Below are positions 63,972-64,000 of a stretch of 64,000 bases of DNA, in pieces; position 1 is the stretch's first letter, and every line of letters starts with the position of its first letter. The position numbers and the translations under genes are program-made. The DNA is from Hyphomicrobiales bacterium. Lineage in GTDB: Bacteria > Pseudomonadota > Alphaproteobacteria > Rhizobiales > Methyloligellaceae. The DNA lies in contig JAJFHP010000067.1 of the NCBI GenBank assembly GCA_021775555.1, positions 32,722 through 96,721 of the forward strand, read 5' to 3'. Below the pieces are notes generated by a model, which was not told the DNA's origin, made no database searches, and saw only the letters and a program-made list of their open reading frames with translations.

Positions 63972-64000
63972 ATGAAATCTAACCATCTAATTCGCACGAC
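63972..64000 (+). CDS. Start of a plus-strand gene cut by the window end
   Basis: ATGAAATCTAACCATC (MKSNHLIRT...) follows aaagggaggatagacc, a strong RBS. Only nine codons are visible, so the product cannot be named. It runs divergently from the TauC-like remnant, and a solute-binding protein start would fit the context, but this is a guess. Confidence 0.5.

Overview
The window looks like a chromosomal segment of an alphaproteobacterium, most likely in or near Hyphomicrobiales. Supporting signs are a DUF2849-cysI-DUF934 sulfite-reduction operon, a host-attachment family protein, an imelysin/DUF1111/DUF1513 iron operon with an Irr-type (ICE box) palindrome upstream, a DUF3772-MscS channel and fused gamma-alpha 2-oxoacid:ferredoxin oxidoreductases. 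Base composition is moderately GC-rich, with AT-rich islands only between genes. I saw no rRNA or tRNA genes, CRISPR arrays, phage genes or intact insertion sequences.

Layout. 1-8.2 kb: five plus-strand genes for exported proteins. These are an eight-repeat DUF11-like protein cut by the window edge, a Cys-repeat protein with a peptidoglycan-binding-like motif, a CxxCH protein, and two YceI-fold paralogues with different C-termini. 8.3-11.8 kb: a phosphonate/phosphate-type ABC importer (phnD-phnC-phnE-phnE, minus strand). 12-22 kb: a glycerol 3-phosphate locus. A DeoR/GlpR-like regulator heads a minus-strand operon with a CUT1 (Ugp-like) importer, an EEP-fold phosphodiesterase and a HAD phosphatase. 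glpD diverges from the regulator, and glpK converges on glpD. 22-29 kb: a large MscS channel, a decayed glpK fragment, a B12-binding radical SAM enzyme, an S41 protease-like exported protein and a Crp/Fnr regulator. 29.4-30.6 kb: a leucine-rich-repeat protein.

30.7-38.4 kb is the most unusual part. A diaminobutyrate (EctB-type) aminotransferase with long extra ends is followed by a 1347-residue synthetase with the A-T-TM-C1-TM-C2-TM-C3 layout of epsilon-poly-L-lysine synthetase. After it come a dedicated Sfp-type phosphopantetheinyl transferase and an MBL-fold hydrolase. With no ectA or ectC present, the simplest reading is production of a poly(2,4-diaminobutyrate)-like homopolymer at the membrane. 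The aminotransferase core is bracketed by two copies of a roughly 31-residue motif, and its promoter region carries a CRP-type site.

38.6-43.7 kb: the iron-linked operon imelysin, DUF1111 c-type cytochrome-like protein, second imelysin, Tat-exported DUF1513 protein. 43.7-50.1 kb: a host-attachment family protein, then a minus-strand group with 2-oxoacid:ferredoxin oxidoreductase (korAB), a 7Fe ferredoxin and sulfite reduction genes. 50.3-54.7 kb: a HlyD/FtsX/LolD-type export system. 55-59.8 kb: a second 2-oxoacid:ferredoxin oxidoreductase coupled to a GltD-like flavoprotein with extra Fe-S clusters. 59.8-64 kb: an MFS transporter, an orphan sensor histidine kinase, a TauC-like permease fragment, and the first codons of a plus-strand gene cut by the window end.

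All calls come from reading the translations and DNA by eye. No alignment or database search was run, and residue positions are approximate.
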